Positions 1 through 5,331 of a stretch of DNA of 5,331 bases are shown piece after piece. Origin of the DNA: Lachnospiraceae bacterium (GTDB lineage Bacteria; Bacillota; Clostridia; Lachnospirales; Lachnospiraceae); contig JAGDCK010000121.1 of assembly GCA_017958585.1 (NCBI GenBank), forward strand, positions 1 through 5,331. Direction: 5' to 3'. Each line of letters opens with the position of its first letter. The stretch's first letter is position 1. The notes under the pieces are model-generated. The model was not told where the DNA came from, searched no databases, and saw only the letters and a program-made list of their open reading frames with translations. Position numbers and translations under genes: made by a program.

Positions 1-13
1 ATAGAAAATTAAA

Positions 14-193
14 TCAGCATTTACTTATAACGGTAGTTATTATACTGTGTTTGTCGCACTTGATGTCTGCCAGTTTCCCGTTTAAGCGTATTGCCAATTA
101 ACAATCTTTTTCTGTTCTGTTTAAGATCACTGCCACAATGGAGCCGTCCTTGTTTTCAAAGCTTACAGTCTCGATCCGTCCGTCATATATACT
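14..193 (-). pseudogene. Detached C-terminal part of the GH30 gene, interrupted by a second TAA
   Basis: Reading past the TAA at 194-196 in the same frame gives 31 codons (193-101: SIYDGRIETVSFENKDGS, then IVAVILNRTEKDC). A second TAA stands at 98-100, followed by 27 codons (97-17: LAIRLNGKLADIK, then CDKHSIITTVISKC) and a TGA at 14-16. This is the expected GH30 C-terminal beta-domain: an x-x-V-x-F-x-N-x-D-G-S strand, a VAVILNRT strand, an IRLNGK strand and a final HSI-x-T-x-V strand. No frameshift is needed. Restoring both codons gives about 466 aa, the normal family length. The simplest reading is a gene broken by two point changes; readthrough, polymorphism or sequence error are alternatives. 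TAA reassignment is unlikely because truA ends with TAA at its normal family end. Confidence 0.8.
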
Positions 194-1414
194 TTATCCT
201 ATCCTCACAGCTCCCGGGCGAACAAATTTGCTGATATGTCCCATGTAATAGTATGAGGATCTGATATCCAGTTTCTTTTTCTTTTTGTCAAAGACGACGG
301 GAGCCTCACCAACCCAGATCTTTTCGGGTGCCCAACCTGACTCTATCTGCTCATCCTTCCAGTGGTCGGGGTTACCCTCCTCGTCGAGGATCATGTTCCA
401 ATCGGTCCATCCGTTGGAATAATTGTTCAGATCTCCGATGATGTCATGGGCATATCTCTCCCCGGAGTCCTCCGGAGTCTTTCCTGCTGACTTTGAATGT
501 TCTGAGCCCAGGATCAGTTTGTCCGGGAACACGTTATGAAAAGCATCAAGGGCAGCAAAATGTTCTCCGGAGTACCAATGCACCGCTATTCCGTCAGGAC
601 CTTCATAGCCCTTTTCGCCGGTTATCCTCTTGTCCTTAAAAATAGTCAGGGCTCTGTCCAGGGTTCGCTCCTTGTTGTGATCCCACACAAAGATCTTTAC
701 ATCGCCAAGGCCATTATTTGTTAAATCAGGCTTTAAGTATTTGTTTGTAAACTCAGCTTCCTCCTCCTTTGAATAGAAGCAGGATTCCCAGTTTTGCTCA
801 GCTTTTGCCTCGTTTTGCGGAGTTACTCCCCACACCTTGACTCCCTCTTTTTCATACTCCTGTATGAACTTTGTAAAGTAATGAGCCCATGTTTGATAAC
901 AGTCGTTTTTTAATTTTCCACCCCTGTTCATCCTGCCGTTTGTCTTCATCCATGCCGGCGGCGACCAGGGACTGCAATAAAGTTTTAACTCCTCCGCAGT
1001 TTCAAAGGCTTCCTTCAAGGCTGGAATTATATATTCTCTGTCATGGGAAATGTCAAAGTTTTTAAGTTCATGATCTCCCTCCACTTCATCATAAGAATAA
1101 AAGTCTTTGGAAAAATCGCAGCTGTTGATGGTGGATCTGATAAGGCTGTAGCCAATTCCTTTTTCACTGTCAAAATACAGTTCCATCGCCTTTTTATGAA
1201 GTTCTTCCCCCATGTATTCCAGGTTCAATGCCGTAGCTTCAGTCATCGCTCCGCCAAAACCCACGATCTCCTGGTACCTTGCCTCGGGATATATATTAAG
1301 AAGCCTGTCCTCCCTTCCGTCGGGATCCGGCTTATCATCATAGAATTCTACCGTGGGAAGTTTTTCCATGAATCTGTTTTTGCCATAATTGGTCTCATAT
1401 ATCTGAAGTTTCAT
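194..1414 (-). CDS. Glycoside hydrolase family 30 (glucosylceramidase-like), C-terminus cut off by an in-frame stop
   Basis: Retaining beta-glycosidase of the GH30 type, expected to act on beta-linked sugars; the substrate cannot be read from sequence. No signal peptide is seen, so it is probably cytoplasmic. Visible, numbered from the ATG at 1414: GFGGAMTEA near 52-60, SPWSPPAWM near 148-156, the acid/base Glu202 in VTPQNEAKA, VHWYSGEH near 278-285, and the nucleophile Glu305 in LGSEHS. The two Glu are 103 residues apart, close to the spacing in human GBA. It ends at SSYYYMGHISKFVRPGAVRIG, where family members continue for roughly 50-60 residues of beta-domain; that part lies beyond a TAA at 194-196. 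The product is 406 aa instead of about 466, so the barrel is whole but the beta-sandwich is incomplete and folding is doubtful. An upstream ATG at 1426 would add four residues, but the Shine-Dalgarno sequence abuts it, so 1414 is preferred. It is the last gene of the leftward unit, after truA. The residue after the acid/base Glu is Ala where Pro is usual. Confidence 0.85.
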   Translation of the reverse strand: MKLQIYETNYGKNRFMEKLPTVEFYDDKPDPDGREDRLLNIYPEARYQEIVGFGGAMTEATALNLEYMGEELHKKAMELYFDSEKGIGYSLIRSTINSCDFSKDFYSYDEVEGDHELKNFDISHDREYIIPALKEAFETAEELKLYCSPWSPPAWMKTNGRMNRGGKLKNDCYQTWAHYFTKFIQEYEKEGVKVWGVTPQNEAKAEQNWESCFYSKEEEAEFTNKYLKPDLTNNGLGDVKIFVWDHNKERTLDRALTIFKDKRITGEKGYEGPDGIAVHWYSGEHFAALDAFHNVFPDKLILGSEHSKSAGKTPEDSGERYAHDIIGDLNNYSNGWTDWNMILDEEGNPDHWKDEQIESGWAPEKIWVGEAPVVFDKKKKKLDIRSSYYYMGHISKFVRPGAVRIG

Positions 1415-1426
1415 ATTCTCGCACAT

Positions 1427-1432
1427 CCTCCT
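1427..1432 (-). promoter_or_regulatory. Ribosome binding site AGGAGG of the GH30 gene
   Basis: A full AGGAGG reads leftward here. It directly touches the first possible ATG (1426-1424), leaving no spacer, and lies 12 bases from the next in-frame ATG (1414-1412). The second is longer than ideal but usable, so this site argues for the 1414 start. GH30 relatives often begin with a short MK-x-x-IYET-like strand, which also fits. Confidence 0.6.
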
Positions 1433-1462
1433 GTCCGCTTTTTAGTCAAAAAGTATTTTCAG

Positions 1463-2221
1463 TTAGTGATAATCCACCTTCACCATTGTAAGGCCCTGAG
1501 CCGGCGCTGTGACTCCGGCTTCTTTTCTGTCCCCTCGTTCCAAAAGTTCCAGCATATTTTCAGGACTTCTCTTGCCAAAGCCTACTTCCAAAAGAGTACC
1601 GGTTAGTATCCTCACCATATGTTGTAAAAATCCGCTTCCATGGTAAGTAAAGATCACATAGTCATCTTTTTTTACGATATCTATCATATCCACATTTCTG
1701 ACAGTTGACTTCTTCATCCTTGGATTTGCGCAAAAAGCCGCAAAATCATGCTCCCCCATAAGGTACGAAGCTGCTTTCTTCATTTTTTCGATGTCAGGCA
1801 TGCCATCCAATGTATAGACATATTTTCTGTCAAATACGGGCTTTCTCTTTCCGCCGTAGCATGTGTAGCGGTAGGTCTTTCCGATGGCATTATACCTGGC
1901 ATGAAATCTCTCGCCCGCGATCTTCACATCGTTTATACAGATGTCATCAGGCAGATACCTGTTCATATAATCTCTGATCTCATCCTCGGAAAGGTCAGTT
2001 TCAATCTTGGCATTTGCCACCATGCAAAGGGCATGGACTCCGGCGTCTGTCCTGCCGGCGCATAGAACCTCAACCGGAGGCTCCTCGTCAGGGATCCCGA
2101 CCATCTTTGACAGCACCCTCTCGATCTTACCCTGTATGGTCATATCTGTCCCGGGCTGATGTTCCCAACCAAGGTACCTTGTTCCGTCATATGATATTTC
2201 AAACCTGTAATTTTGCTTCAT
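1463..2221 (-). CDS. truA: tRNA pseudouridine synthase A (TruA family)
   Basis: Converts uridine to pseudouridine at positions 38, 39 and/or 40 in the anticodon stem of tRNAs; cytoplasmic. The 252 aa product compares well with 245-270 aa for the family. Visible: an N-terminal strand with YDGTRYLGWEHQP (11-23), the catalytic Asp59 in CAGRTDAGVHA (54-64), the conserved Tyr region GKTYRY (114-119), the GEHDFAAFCA segment (156-165), HGSGFLQHMVRILTGTLLEVG (194-214), and the typical end APAQGLTMVKVDY. All key motifs are intact. The ATG at 2221 is preceded by only a weak GATGGA at 2230-2235, and the hydrolase stop is 24 bases upstream, so it is probably co-transcribed and perhaps translationally coupled to it. 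Many Clostridia carry two TruA paralogues, so this may be the accessory copy with a narrower target set; that is inference. The stop is TAA. Confidence 0.95.
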   Translation of the reverse strand: MKQNYRFEISYDGTRYLGWEHQPGTDMTIQGKIERVLSKMVGIPDEEPPVEVLCAGRTDAGVHALCMVANAKIETDLSEDEIRDYMNRYLPDDICINDVKIAGERFHARYNAIGKTYRYTCYGGKRKPVFDRKYVYTLDGMPDIEKMKKAASYLMGEHDFAAFCANPRMKKSTVRNVDMIDIVKKDDYVIFTYHGSGFLQHMVRILTGTLLEVGFGKRSPENMLELLERGDRKEAGVTAPAQGLTMVKVDYH

Positions 2222-2245
2222 TTTAATATTCCATCTTTCATAAAG

Positions 2246-3046
2246 TCAGTCTTCATTGCAAAAATTGAGGACTACATCATAAAAATCCTTTGCCTCTTCA
2301 AATGCTCCGTGTCCCAGGCCTTTGTAGATGTGAAGCCTGCTATCGGCAATAGCCTGATTTAATTCCTTGTATCCTTCATTTCCAACTGTCCTGTCATTGT
2401 CGCCGGCTATTATCAGCGTGGGACAAACAATCCTTGAGATTTCCTCTCTTGCATCAAATCCCATTATGGCATTCGCATTTACCAAAAACCTGTCAAAACT
2501 TTTAGGCTTTGTAAATCTGGCAACAATGGGGAAATATCTTCTGTTCTTATCTAAAAATTCATCGGAATACATCTTTTCCGCGGTATCGATCATAAGGGCC
2601 TTATAATCGCCCTTTTCTGCCTTCTCCATCCAGTTTCCGACACCTGTTTTTACAGTTTCATTGGCATACGGGGCAGTTACCACAAGGATCAGCTTGTCTA
2701 TCATCTCGGGATAATCAATTGCGATATATTGAGATATCATTCCTCCCTGGGACACGCCCATAAGGTCAGCCTTTTCTATACCTAAGTTTTTCATGGCGAT
2801 AACCTGGTCTCTTGCCATATCTCTTATGGAATACCCTTCAGGCATATCATTTTTACGGCTGAACATATATACAGTGTACTCATCCAGGTATTTTCTGTAG
2901 GGAATTGACAATATTTTTGCCTTGCCCTTTACAGTTGTAAGCCCGTCCGAAAGCCCGGGCAGCACCACCAGATCCTTTTTACCTTTTCCAAAGGAAACAT
3001 AATACATTTCCGTATCCAAAACAGATACACTACCGTTTATTGGCAT
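2246..3046 (-). CDS. Alpha/beta hydrolase
   Basis: Serine hydrolase of the alpha/beta fold, 266 aa, with no signal peptide, so probably cytoplasmic. Visible: the strand and oxyanion-hole region LVVLPGLSDGL (27-36), the nucleophile elbow GVSQGG with Ser99 (97-102), the acid region LIIAGDNDRTVG (211-222, with Asp218 the likely catalytic acid), and the catalytic His246 in KGLGHGAFEEAKDF. The middle segment (about 130-200) is a helical lid. The triad appears complete, but substrate and reaction (esterase, lipase or C-C hydrolase) cannot be told. A GTG at 3094 in the same frame would add 16 residues. The ATG at 3046 is preferred because it has a strong AGGAG seven bases upstream and begins just before the first conserved strand. 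It is the first gene of the leftward unit, 24 bases before truA; the linkage to a tRNA enzyme gives no clear hint of role. Confidence 0.85.
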   Translation of the reverse strand: MPINGSVSVLDTEMYYVSFGKGKKDLVVLPGLSDGLTTVKGKAKILSIPYRKYLDEYTVYMFSRKNDMPEGYSIRDMARDQVIAMKNLGIEKADLMGVSQGGMISQYIAIDYPEMIDKLILVVTAPYANETVKTGVGNWMEKAEKGDYKALMIDTAEKMYSDEFLDKNRRYFPIVARFTKPKSFDRFLVNANAIMGFDAREEISRIVCPTLIIAGDNDRTVGNEGYKELNQAIADSRLHIYKGLGHGAFEEAKDFYDVVLNFCNED

Positions 3047-3053
3047 ATGAATT

Positions 3054-3058
3054 CTCCT
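3054..3058 (-). promoter_or_regulatory. Ribosome binding site AGGAG of the alpha/beta hydrolase
   Basis: AGGAG reads leftward with a 7-base spacer to the ATG at 3046-3044. This is an ideal distance and selects that start over the GTG at 3094 and the ATG at 3061-3059, which it overlaps or follows. Confidence 0.75.
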
Positions 3059-3103
3059 CATGTCCCATTCACGATCATCTACATTCTCATACACTATTGT
3101 AAC

Positions 3104-3133
3104 AGTATACCATCACTTTTTGCCACAATGAAA
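3104..3133 (-). promoter_or_regulatory. Promoter of the hydrolase-truA-GH30 unit
   Basis: On the minus strand the -10 box TATACT (3109-3104) is preceded by TGG (3112-3110), which makes an extended -10 element. A poor -35 (TTCATT, 3132-3127) lies 17 bases upstream. The start of transcription would fall near 3097, giving a leader of about 50 bases before the ATG at 3046. This would be a sigma-A type promoter that depends mainly on its extended -10. No operator or riboswitch structure is evident in the leader. Confidence 0.5.
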
Positions 3134-3191
3134 TGTAGAAAAATAATCGCTATCCAAACATGACGAAAACATTTTTAGTTTAACTTTTCTG

Positions 3192-3220
3192 TTTAAAAAG
3201 CTTCCATAAAATGATAAATT
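3192..3220 (+). promoter_or_regulatory. Weak candidate promoter of trmO
   Basis: TTTAAA (3192-3197), a 17-base spacer, and TAAATT (3215-3220) preceded by TGA give a four-of-six match at each box with an extended -10 TG. The region is very AT-rich, so such matches occur by chance. Transcription would start near 3227, leaving a leader of about 49 bases. No better candidate was seen between 3134 and 3260. Confidence 0.25.
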
Positions 3221-3260
3221 TATAAAAGTGAAGGAAATGTTTAAAAGAGACACTGTTAAA

Positions 3261-3265
3261 AGGAG
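3261..3265 (+). promoter_or_regulatory. Ribosome binding site AGGAG of trmO
   Basis: AGGAG lies 10 bases before the ATG at 3276 and only one base before the in-frame ATG at 3267, so it selects 3276. The longer GTG start at 3228 has no comparable site upstream and would add a non-conserved charged stretch. Confidence 0.7.
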
Positions 3266-3275
3266 AATGACCTTT

Positions 3276-3956
3276 ATGGAGATCAGACCAATCGCCCATA
3301 TTCATACGGATTTTCCCGAAAAATTCGGAATACCAAGGCAGAGCAATATTGTTAAAAATGCCACCGGCGTGATAAAGTTTGAGCCCGAATTCAATTCACC
3401 GGATGCCATAAAAGGCATGGAAGAATTTGATTATCTGTGGTTATTGTGGGAATTTCAGGGTGTTGAAAGGGAGTCATTTTCCCCTACGGTCCGCCCTCCC
3501 AGAGTGGGCGGAAACACCAGGCTTGGCGTCTTTGCGACCCGCAGCCCCTTCAGGCCTAACCCCATAGGGCTCTCCAGTGTCAGATTGGAAAAAATAGAAT
3601 ATACAAAAGACGGTCCCCTGATACACGTTTCAGGCGTGGATCTAAGGGATAATACACCGATCTTTGACATTAAACCATACTTAACCTATGCAGACAGCCA
3701 TCCGGAGGCTTCGGAAGGTTTTGCCGGGCGCACGGACTTTAATCACCTAGAGGTGATCTTTCCCGAAGAGCTTTTGCAGATCCTCCCCGAAGAAAAGAGG
3801 GAAACTGCCGTCGCACTTTTAAGAGAAGATCCCCGTCCCGCTTACCACAATGATCCGGACAGGATCTATGGAATGAATTTTGCATCCTTTGATATCAGAT
3901 TTAAGGTTTCCGAAAATGTATTAGAGGTTGTGGAAGTGGCATGCATTAATGATTGA
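3276..3956 (+). CDS. trmO: tRNA (N6-threonylcarbamoyladenosine(37)-N6)-methyltransferase TrmO
   Basis: SAM-dependent enzyme (also named TsaA or YaeB) that adds a methyl group to t6A at position 37 of certain tRNAs, next to the anticodon, giving m6t6A. The 226 aa product compares with 235 in E. coli. Visible: the opening strand IRPIAHIHTDFPEKFGIPRQ (3-22, the conserved PRQ), DYLWLLWEF (52-60), the signature TVRPPRVGGN (71-80) followed by GVFATRSPFRPNPIGLS (84-100), the DNTPIFDIKPYL segment (125-136), and DPRPAY (185-190) in the C-terminal lobe. All family hallmarks are intact. The start at 3276 is chosen from the AGGAG site and the family N-terminus. The gene runs divergently from the truA-containing unit and ends at an intrinsic terminator. 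Its stop codon lies inside a candidate -35 box for the next gene. Confidence 0.95.
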   Translation: MEIRPIAHIHTDFPEKFGIPRQSNIVKNATGVIKFEPEFNSPDAIKGMEEFDYLWLLWEFQGVERESFSPTVRPPRVGGNTRLGVFATRSPFRPNPIGLSSVRLEKIEYTKDGPLIHVSGVDLRDNTPIFDIKPYLTYADSHPEASEGFAGRTDFNHLEVIFPEELLQILPEEKRETAVALLREDPRPAYHNDPDRIYGMNFASFDIRFKVSENVLEVVEVACIND

Positions 3957-3981
3957 ATTTAACAGACAGATTTGGTAAAAT
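3953..3981 (+). promoter_or_regulatory. Candidate promoter for the FAD-dependent dehydrogenase gene
   Basis: TTGAAT (3953-3958, four of six) is followed after exactly 17 bases by TAAAAT (3976-3981, five of six) with a TGG extension (3973-3975). The trmO stop codon TGA (3954-3956) lies inside the -35 box. The predicted transcription start, about 3988, coincides with the first base of the downstream hairpin. The match is good, but the unusual position relative to the terminator leaves its activity open. Confidence 0.45.
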
Positions 3982-3987
3982 ATTTCC

Positions 3988-4028
3988 AGGGATGACGTTT
4001 GCAAAAGACCTCATCCCTTTTTCTTTTT
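3988..4028 (+). terminator. Intrinsic terminator after trmO
   Basis: The arms AGGGATGA (3988-3995) and TCATCCCT (4011-4018) form a perfect 8-bp stem. After one C-C mismatch, four further pairs (3997-4000 with 4006-4009) close a five-base loop. A T-tract of ten T and one C (4018-4028) follows directly. It lies 31 bases after the trmO stop. The reverse strand lacks a T-tract, so it works rightward only. The next gene's Shine-Dalgarno sequence begins only a few bases after it, so the hairpin could also act as a leader attenuator. Confidence 0.85.
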
Positions 4029-4031
4029 AGG

Positions 4032-4038
4032 AAAGGAG
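4032..4038 (+). promoter_or_regulatory. Ribosome binding site AAAGGAG of the FAD-dependent dehydrogenase gene
   Basis: AAAGGAG sits 7 bases before the ATG at 4046 and three bases after the terminator T-tract. This fixes the start and leaves no room for a promoter between terminator and gene. Confidence 0.75.
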
Positions 4039-4045
4039 CAACACC

Positions 4046-5331
4046 ATGAACAATTATGACGTGATAATAATCGGAGCAGGCCCCGGCGGTATCTTTTCTG
4101 CATACGAACTTATGAAAAAAAATCCTGATCTTAAGGTTGCCGTATTCGAGGCAGGTAATTCCCTGGAAAAGAGAAAATGCCCCATCGACGGAGACAAGGT
4201 AAAGAGCTGCATTCACTGTAAGACCTGCGCCATAATGAACGGCTTCGGAGGAGCAGGAGCTTTCTCCGACGGAAAATATAATATTACAAATCAATTCGGC
4301 GGAAATCTCCACGAATATATCGGCAAAAAACATGCCCTTGAACTCATGAATTACGTGGATGAGATCAACATGGCAAACGGAGGTGAAGGAACAAAGCTTT
4401 ATTCCACAGCAAATTCCGACATCAGAAAACTTTGCCTCCAAAACGGTCTGCACCTTCTCGATGCATCCGTTCGTCATCTCGGCACGGACAAAAACTATGT
4501 GGTGCTTGAGAACCTCTACAACATGTTAAAAGATAAAGTAGAATTTAACTTTTTGTCTCCCGTAGAGTCAATCAAAGTAAACGAGGACGGTTATACCGTA
4601 GTTACCGCTAAGGGCGAATTCACCTGCGACAAGTGTATCGTATCCGTAGGTCGAAGCGGCAGCAAATGGATGGAAAAGGTCTGCAAGGAAATCGGTATAA
4701 AGACGCTCTCCAACAGAGTGGATATCGGTGTCAGGGTAGAACTTCCCGCAGATATCTTTTCACATCTTACGGATGAACTCTATGAGAGCAAGATCATCTA
4801 CAGAACCGAAAAATATGCGGATCTTGTCAGAACCTTCTGTATGAACCCCCACGGTGTGGTGGTTAACGAAAACACCAACGGCATCGTAACCGTAAACGGA
4901 CACAGCTATGAGGATCCCTCAAAGCATACGGAAAACACTAACTTCGCACTGCTTGTGGCAAAGCATTTCACCGAGCCCTTCAACGACTCAAATGCCTACG
5001 CTGAGAACATTGTAAAGCTCTCCAACATGCTGGGAGGCGGTGTCATCGTACAGCGTTTCGGAGATCTGATCCAGGGAAAGAGATCCACTCAGAGCAGGAT
5101 CAAGGAAAGTTTTACCAATCCTACGCTTCAGGCAACCCCCGGCGATCTGTCACTGGTAATGCCAAAGCGAATTTTGGACGGTATCATCGAGATGATCTAT
5201 CAATTAGACAAAATCGCTCCCGGAACCGCAAACGAGGATACTCTTCTCTACGGTGTGGAAGTAAAATTCTACAATATGGAAGTTGAACTCGACGGAAACC
5301 TCGAAACCTGCCATAAGGGTCTGTATGTGAT
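4046..5331 (+). CDS. FAD-dependent dehydrogenase, COG2509 type (partial, runs off the right edge)
   Basis: Flavoprotein of an uncharacterised NAD(P)/FAD-dependent oxidoreductase family; cytoplasmic, natural substrate unknown. 428 codons are present and open to the window end; the family is usually about 460-490 aa, so only the C-terminal FAD-closing GDGAG region should be missing. Visible: a dinucleotide-binding strand-loop DVIIIGAGPGG (5-15) with the acidic end of the second strand at VAVFEAG (31-37), KCPID (44-48), the cysteine cluster C55-x2-C58-x2-C61, GFGGAGAFSDGK (66-77), VRHLGTD (142-148), CIVSVGRSGSKW (197-208), NRVDIGVRVE (223-232), VRTFCMNPHG (261-270), VTVNGHSY (281-288), TENTNFALLV (295-304), FTEPF (308-312), GGGVIVQRFGDL (330-341), ATPGDLS (363-369) and LLYGVEVKFY (400-409). 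The start has an ideal ribosome binding site. It is separated from trmO by an intrinsic terminator and is probably a separate transcript. Its codons favour C-ending forms (AAC, TTC, GAC) more than its neighbours, which may reflect stronger expression. Confidence 0.85.
   Translation, partial: MNNYDVIIIGAGPGGIFSAYELMKKNPDLKVAVFEAGNSLEKRKCPIDGDKVKSCIHCKTCAIMNGFGGAGAFSDGKYNITNQFGGNLHEYIGKKHALELMNYVDEINMANGGEGTKLYSTANSDIRKLCLQNGLHLLDASVRHLGTDKNYVVLENLYNMLKDKVEFNFLSPVESIKVNEDGYTVVTAKGEFTCDKCIVSVGRSGSKWMEKVCKEIGIKTLSNRVDIGVRVELPADIFSHLTDELYESKIIYRTEKYADLVRTFCMNPHGVVVNENTNGIVTVNGHSYEDPSKHTENTNFALLVAKHFTEPFNDSNAYAENIVKLSNMLGGGVIVQRFGDLIQGKRSTQSRIKESFTNPTLQATPGDLSLVMPKRILDGIIEMIYQLDKIAPGTANEDTLLYGVEVKFYNMEVELDGNLETCHKGLYV

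Noticed and set aside
14..202. Stop-codon recoding (selenocysteine, pyrrolysine or a changed genetic code) to explain the GH30 stops
   Set aside because: Both internal stops are TAA, while the known insertions use TGA or TAG, and truA in the same window uses TAA as a normal stop.
1438..1453. Inverted repeat CTTTTT-AGTC-AAAAAG between truA and the GH30 gene
   Set aside because: The stem is almost only A-T pairs and has no T-tract after it in the leftward direction, so it is unlikely to terminate transcription.
1043..1606. Rightward open frame of 187 codons
   Set aside because: It lies antisense to the GH30 gene and the end of truA, both with clear family motifs; no ribosome binding site or recognisable protein features.
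2218..2241. Tiny leftward frame of seven codons (ATG at 2241, TGA overlapping the truA ATG as ATGA)
   Set aside because: The ATGA overlap resembles translational coupling, but the frame has no ribosome binding site and is short enough to arise by chance.
3228..3275. N-terminal extension of TrmO from a GTG at 3228
   Set aside because: The extra 16 residues do not resemble the family, and the clear AGGAG at 3261-3265 serves the ATG at 3276.
3959..4477. Leftward open frame of 172 codons
   Set aside because: It is antisense to the trmO terminator and the N-terminal part of the FAD dehydrogenase, whose dinucleotide-binding and cysteine motifs identify the real coding strand.

Overview
The window looks like a chromosomal segment of a low-to-mid GC Gram-positive anaerobe, most likely a member of the Clostridia such as Lachnospiraceae. 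This is inferred from strong AGGAG-type ribosome binding sites, AT-rich promoters, a typical intrinsic terminator, and the protein families and their style. No RNA genes, insertion sequences, CRISPR arrays or phage genes are visible.

Layout: the left 3.05 kb is a three-gene leftward unit with gaps of 24 and 36-48 bases. In transcription order it holds an alpha/beta hydrolase (2246-3046), the tRNA pseudouridine synthase truA (1463-2221), and a cytoplasmic family-30 glycoside hydrolase (194-1414). The glycosidase reading frame is cut by an in-frame TAA. Another 31 codons, a second TAA, and 27 more codons of recognisable C-terminal domain follow in the same frame before a final TGA, so it looks like a recently inactivated or polymorphic gene.

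A 229-base AT-rich region (3047-3275) separates this unit from the rightward gene trmO/tsaA (3276-3956), a tRNA t6A37 N6-methyltransferase. A good extended -10 promoter in this region drives the leftward unit; the rightward promoter is only weakly seen. trmO is followed by an intrinsic terminator (3988-4028). Then comes the start of a large FAD-dependent dehydrogenase of the COG2509 type (4046 to beyond the right edge), which carries an N-terminal dinucleotide-binding motif and a Cys-x2-Cys-x2-Cys cluster.

Two of the genes modify neighbouring positions of the tRNA anticodon arm (TruA at 38-40, TrmO at the t6A37 base) and are expressed divergently around the same intergenic region. The other three genes are metabolic and have no evident pathway link. 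The two most interesting points are the double-ochre glycosidase gene, and the arrangement before the FAD gene, where a promoter candidate overlapping the trmO stop codon would start transcription right at the base of the terminator hairpin. I see no convincing undescribed multi-gene system here; most of the window is ordinary housekeeping sequence.
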